Under the pieces are notes generated by a model. That model was not told the origin of the DNA and ran no database searches. It saw only the letters and a list, made by a program, of their open reading frames with translations. Made by a program: the position numbers and the translations under genes. Shown piece after piece: positions 60,318-64,000 of a stretch of 64,000 nt of DNA; within the stretch, counting starts at the first letter, position 1, and each line of letters opens with the position of its first letter. Origin of the DNA: Paraburkholderia bannensis NBRC 103871 (GTDB lineage Bacteria > Pseudomonadota > Gammaproteobacteria > Burkholderiales > Burkholderiaceae); contig NZ_BAYA01000034.1 of the NCBI RefSeq assembly GCF_000685015.1, positions 1-64,000 of the forward strand, written 5' to 3'.

Positions 60318-60832
60318 TGGATACGCTCGACCAAAACGTCGCGAACGTTGCACACGTAGCGCACGTGGCGCACGAACCGGCACGCGTGTTCGCGCACCCC
60401 GAAGCCCTGCTCGAAGCCGTGGGCGAACGCCTGGGCGAGAGCCCGTGGTTCGCGATCGACCAGGCGCGTATCGGCCTGTTCGCCGATGCGACGCTCGATC
60501 ATCAATGGGTTCACGTCGATCCCGAGCGCGCGCGCAGCGGCCCATTCGGCGGCTGCATCGCGCACGGCTACCTCACGCTCTCGCTCGTCAACTATTTCCT
60601 GCCGCAGATCGTGCGCATCGACGGCACGCGCATGGGCGTGAATTACGGCTGCGAGCGCGTGCGGTTTCCCGCGCCGGTGCGCGTGGGCGCGCGCGTGCGC
60701 GGCGTGGGCGAACTGTTGCGCGCGGAGTCGATCGACGGCGGCGTGCAGGCCTGGATACGCGTCACGGTGGAGATCGAAGGCGAGCCAAAACCTGGCTGCG
60801 TCGCCGACACCATCAGCCGTTACACCTTCTGA
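60314..60832 (+). CDS. MaoC-family enoyl-CoA hydratase
   Basis: A 172-residue hotdog-fold hydratase with the MaoC motif DHQWVHVDPERA and SGPFGGCIAHGYLTLSL. It hydrates an enoyl-CoA. The N-terminus holds an imperfect Val-Ala-His triplet repeat (about residues 12-20) from a 9-base tandem repeat, probably neutral. Its ATG overlaps the ipdF stop by ATGATG. Confidence 0.85.
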   Translation: MMDTLDQNVANVAHVAHVAHEPARVFAHPEALLEAVGERLGESPWFAIDQARIGLFADATLDHQWVHVDPERARSGPFGGCIAHGYLTLSLVNYFLPQIVRIDGTRMGVNYGCERVRFPAPVRVGARVRGVGELLRAESIDGGVQAWIRVTVEIEGEPKPGCVADTISRYTF

Positions 60833-60875
60833 ATCTGAATTCAACGCGATGACATTCGCAACAGGAAAGCATTCG

Positions 60876-62081
<1,206 letters not shown>

Positions 62082-62140
62082 CAAACCGGCGCGCCGCGCC
62101 GCGAAAAAAGCAGCACACGACAACATCGAGGAGACACCCC

Positions 62141-63139
62141 ATGAAAACTTCGCTACCGGGCCTGCTGATGTCGGCGGCGGTGCTGGGCGCGGCGCTCTTC
62201 GCGTTCGCGCCGCGTCCCTTGCCCGCGTTTGCCGCGAGCGCCATCGCGGCCAACCGGCTCCAGATCAACGGCCTGGCGCGCGCGGGCGCACGCACGGTCG
62301 CCGTGGGCGAGCGCGGCGTGATCCTGCTCAGCGACGATGCCGGCGCAAGCTGGCGGCGCGCGAGCGTCACGCCCGACGAGGCGTCGACGCTCACCGAAGT
62401 GTTCTTCGTCTCGCCGCGCGTGGGCGTGGCCGTGGGGCACGACGGCTGGATCGTGCGCACCGTCGATGGCGGTGAACATTGGCAGGAGGTGCATTTCGAT
62501 CATCGGCACTCTGACCCGCTGCTGGCGGTCTGGGGGCGCGCCAACGGGCCGCTGTTCGTGGTCGGCAGCTTCGGGCAGTTGCTGGTGTCGCACGATGAAG
62601 GCGCGACGTGGGTCGCGCAGAAAACGCCCGCTGGCGACCGCCATCTCAACGCCATCGCCGGCGATGACGACGGCCATGTGGTGATTGCGGGCGAGACGGG
62701 CACGCTGCTCGTCTCCAGCGACGATGGCGCGAGCTGGGACAAGCGCACGTCGCCTTACGCGGGCTCGCTGTTCGGCGTGCTGCCGCTGGGCGCACACGCA
62801 TGGCTGGCCTACGGCATGCGCGGCAACGTGCTGCGCTCCGGCGACGATGGGCAGACGTGGGCGCATATCGACAGCGGCGTCGGCACATCGTATTTCGGCG
62901 CGGCGCAATTGCCGGACGGCGGCCCGCTCGTGCTGGTCGGCCAGGGCGGTGCGATCGTGACGTCGAGCGACGGCGGCGTGCACTACGCCGTGCGCAAGGC
63001 CGGCGGGGTGCAAAGCCTCGCGGCGGTGCTCGACGAAGGGCAGGGTCGCCTGCTCGTGGCAGGCGATGCGGGCGTGACGCGCTGGAGCTTGCCCGCATCG
63101 GCACCGGCATCGGCGACGAAGGCCAACGCCCCGTCCTGA
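62141..63139 (+). CDS. YCF48/BNR-repeat-like secreted protein
   Basis: A 332-residue protein with a hydrophobic N-terminus (signal or anchor, LLMSAAVLGAALFAFAP) and repeated Asp-box-type blocks: LLSDDAGASWRRASV, VRTVDGGEHWQEV, LVSHDEGATWVAQK, LVSSDDGASWDKR, LRSGDDGQTWAHI. This is a seven-bladed beta-propeller of the YCF48/photosystem II stability type. In proteobacterial steroid and terpene clusters such genes accompany MMPL transporters, possibly as an envelope accessory for hydrophobic substrate passage. GAGGAGACACC precedes the ATG. Confidence 0.82.
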   Translation: MKTSLPGLLMSAAVLGAALFAFAPRPLPAFAASAIAANRLQINGLARAGARTVAVGERGVILLSDDAGASWRRASVTPDEASTLTEVFFVSPRVGVAVGHDGWIVRTVDGGEHWQEVHFDHRHSDPLLAVWGRANGPLFVVGSFGQLLVSHDEGATWVAQKTPAGDRHLNAIAGDDDGHVVIAGETGTLLVSSDDGASWDKRTSPYAGSLFGVLPLGAHAWLAYGMRGNVLRSGDDGQTWAHIDSGVGTSYFGAAQLPDGGPLVLVGQGGAIVTSSDGGVHYAVRKAGGVQSLAAVLDEGQGRLLVAGDAGVTRWSLPASAPASATKANAPS

Positions 63140-63191
63140 GATCCGGTTCCCGCGCTTCATCACCTCGTACTCCGAAACAAAAGGTTTGCCC

Positions 63192-64000
63192 ATGACCGCC
63201 ACTCCCCGCACTTCCGCGCTCGCGCGCTTCGTCGACCGCTGCGCCAGCGCGATCATGCGCCATCGTCTCGTGCTGCTCACGCTCTGCGTGGCGCTCACGG
63301 CGGCTTTCGGCTACTCGGCCACGCGGCTGAGGCTCGACCCCGGCTTCAACAAGATGATCCCGATGGAACACCCGTATATGCAGGTGTTCAACCGCTACGC
63401 CAGCGCCTTTCCGGGCGCGAACACCGTGCTGGTGAGCCTGCGCTGGAAGGGCCAGGGCGATATCTACAACGAGCCGTTCATGGACGCGCTGCGCCACGCG
63501 ACCGACGACGTGTTCTTCATTCCAGGCGTGAACCGCTCGCGGGTGTTTTCGCTGTTCACGCCGAATGTGCGCTACACCGAGGTCACGGAGGCAGGCTTTC
63601 GCGGCGATGTCGTCGTGCCGGGCCAGTTCAGCAGCAACAATCCCGCCGACCTGGCCAAGGTGCGCCGCAACGTGGCGCGCTCGGGCCAGATCGGACGCCT
63701 GGTCAGCAACGACCTGAAGGCGGCGCTGATCCGTGCGGAACTGCGCGAGACCGATCCGGCGACCGGCAAGCGGCTCGATTACAGCGCAGTGGCGAAACAA
63801 CTGGAACAGATCCGCGCGCGCTACGCGAGCCAGAACGTCGAAGTCGACATCATCGGCTTCGCGAAACTGGTGGGCGACGTCGAGGCGGGCATCGCAGGCG
63901 TGATGGTGTTCTTCGGCATTGCGTTTGCGATCACGGCGCTGTTGTTGCTCGCTTATACGCGTTCGCTGCGGACGACGGCGCTGGCGTTGTGCGTGGCGTT
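63192..64000 (+). CDS. MMPL/RND-family transporter (partial, cut by window end)
   Basis: The 269 codons present start at ATG 63192 and run beyond 64000. It shows TM1 at about 26-46 (LVLLTLCVALTAAFGYSA), a large periplasmic loop (about 50-235, NPADLAKVRRNVARSGQIGRLVSNDLKAALI) and the beginning of TM2 (AGVMVFFGIAFAITALLLLAY). This is the MMPL/RND exporter layout. It follows the YCF48-like gene by 52 bases and is likely co-transcribed. A role in hydrophobic substrate transport is inferred from the cluster. Confidence 0.82.
   Translation, partial: MTATPRTSALARFVDRCASAIMRHRLVLLTLCVALTAAFGYSATRLRLDPGFNKMIPMEHPYMQVFNRYASAFPGANTVLVSLRWKGQGDIYNEPFMDALRHATDDVFFIPGVNRSRVFSLFTPNVRYTEVTEAGFRGDVVVPGQFSSNNPADLAKVRRNVARSGQIGRLVSNDLKAALIRAELRETDPATGKRLDYSAVAKQLEQIRARYASQNVEVDIIGFAKLVGDVEAGIAGVMVFFGIAFAITALLLLAYTRSLRTTALALCVA

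Overview
The window reads as a chromosomal segment of a GC-rich betaproteobacterium of the Burkholderiaceae (Paraburkholderia/Caballeronia-like). This is an inference from strong G/C third-position bias, dense ATGA-overlapped operons, the MHS and ACS transporters, and a PhcB/PhcS/PhcR/PhcQ-type signalling locus. I see no tRNA, rRNA, CRISPR array or insertion sequence.

Left part (1-31 kb) is a mosaic of small units. Position 1 opens with a frameshifted DUF2778/Tlde1-type peptidoglycan-targeting effector and its intact, ATGA-coupled putative periplasmic immunity protein. Next comes a small catabolic island: a HTH-citrate synthase-like protein, a VOC protein, an ACS-family transporter and an SDR on the minus strand, divergent from a D-2-hydroxyacid dehydrogenase. 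Two identical-architecture palindromes (TTGATT-N5-AATCAA) sit symmetrically in the shared promoter region. Then follow a chemoreceptor, a secreted protein of unknown function, and a four-gene minus-strand operon: SAM methyltransferase, six-TM histidine kinase, stand-alone receiver, and receiver with a novel C-terminal domain. That layout matches the Ralstonia phc quorum-sensing locus. After it lie a phospholipase C/acid phosphatase-like phosphoesterase, two small secreted proteins, an MHS transporter with an M20 amidohydrolase, an OsmU-type osmoprotectant ABC transporter, a DAO-family oxidoreductase with its transporter, an aldo/keto reductase with a LysR regulator, a membrane protein and an HD-domain protein.

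Right part (31-64 kb) is one large catabolic cluster that I read as steroid (or steroid-like polycyclic) degradation. A TeiR-like LuxR regulator (35253-36437) sits between a minus-strand operon (HSL-type esterase, crotonase, RibB/RibBX paralogue, SDR) and a plus-strand series. The plus series starts with ring-attack genes: LLM oxidoreductase, HsaA-like monooxygenase, KstD-like dehydrogenase, HsaB-like flavin reductase, a second steroid-type FAD dehydrogenase, a 3beta/17beta-HSD-like SDR and a KshB-like reductase. It continues with FadD3-like acyl-CoA synthetase, HsaC-like extradiol dioxygenase, IpdA, IpdB, EchA20-, IpdC-, crotonase-, paired acyl-CoA dehydrogenase-, FadA6-, SDR-, paired acyl-CoA dehydrogenase-, IpdF-, MaoC- and thiolase-type genes, which together correspond to C/D-ring (HIP-CoA) degradation. 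The series ends with a YCF48-like protein and an MMPL/RND transporter cut by the window end.

The genes work together as uptake/export (MMPL/YCF48), steroid nucleus oxidation and aromatisation (KstD, KshB-type reductase, HsaAB), ring cleavage (HsaC) and CoA-dependent degradation of the remaining rings. RibB probably supplies flavin for the many FMN/FAD enzymes. Candidate operators (GTCCGATC[A/G]GAC, and a 25-bp palindrome at 47171) lie in the promoter regions of this cluster. HsaD, HsaE/F/G and KshA homologues are not in the window.
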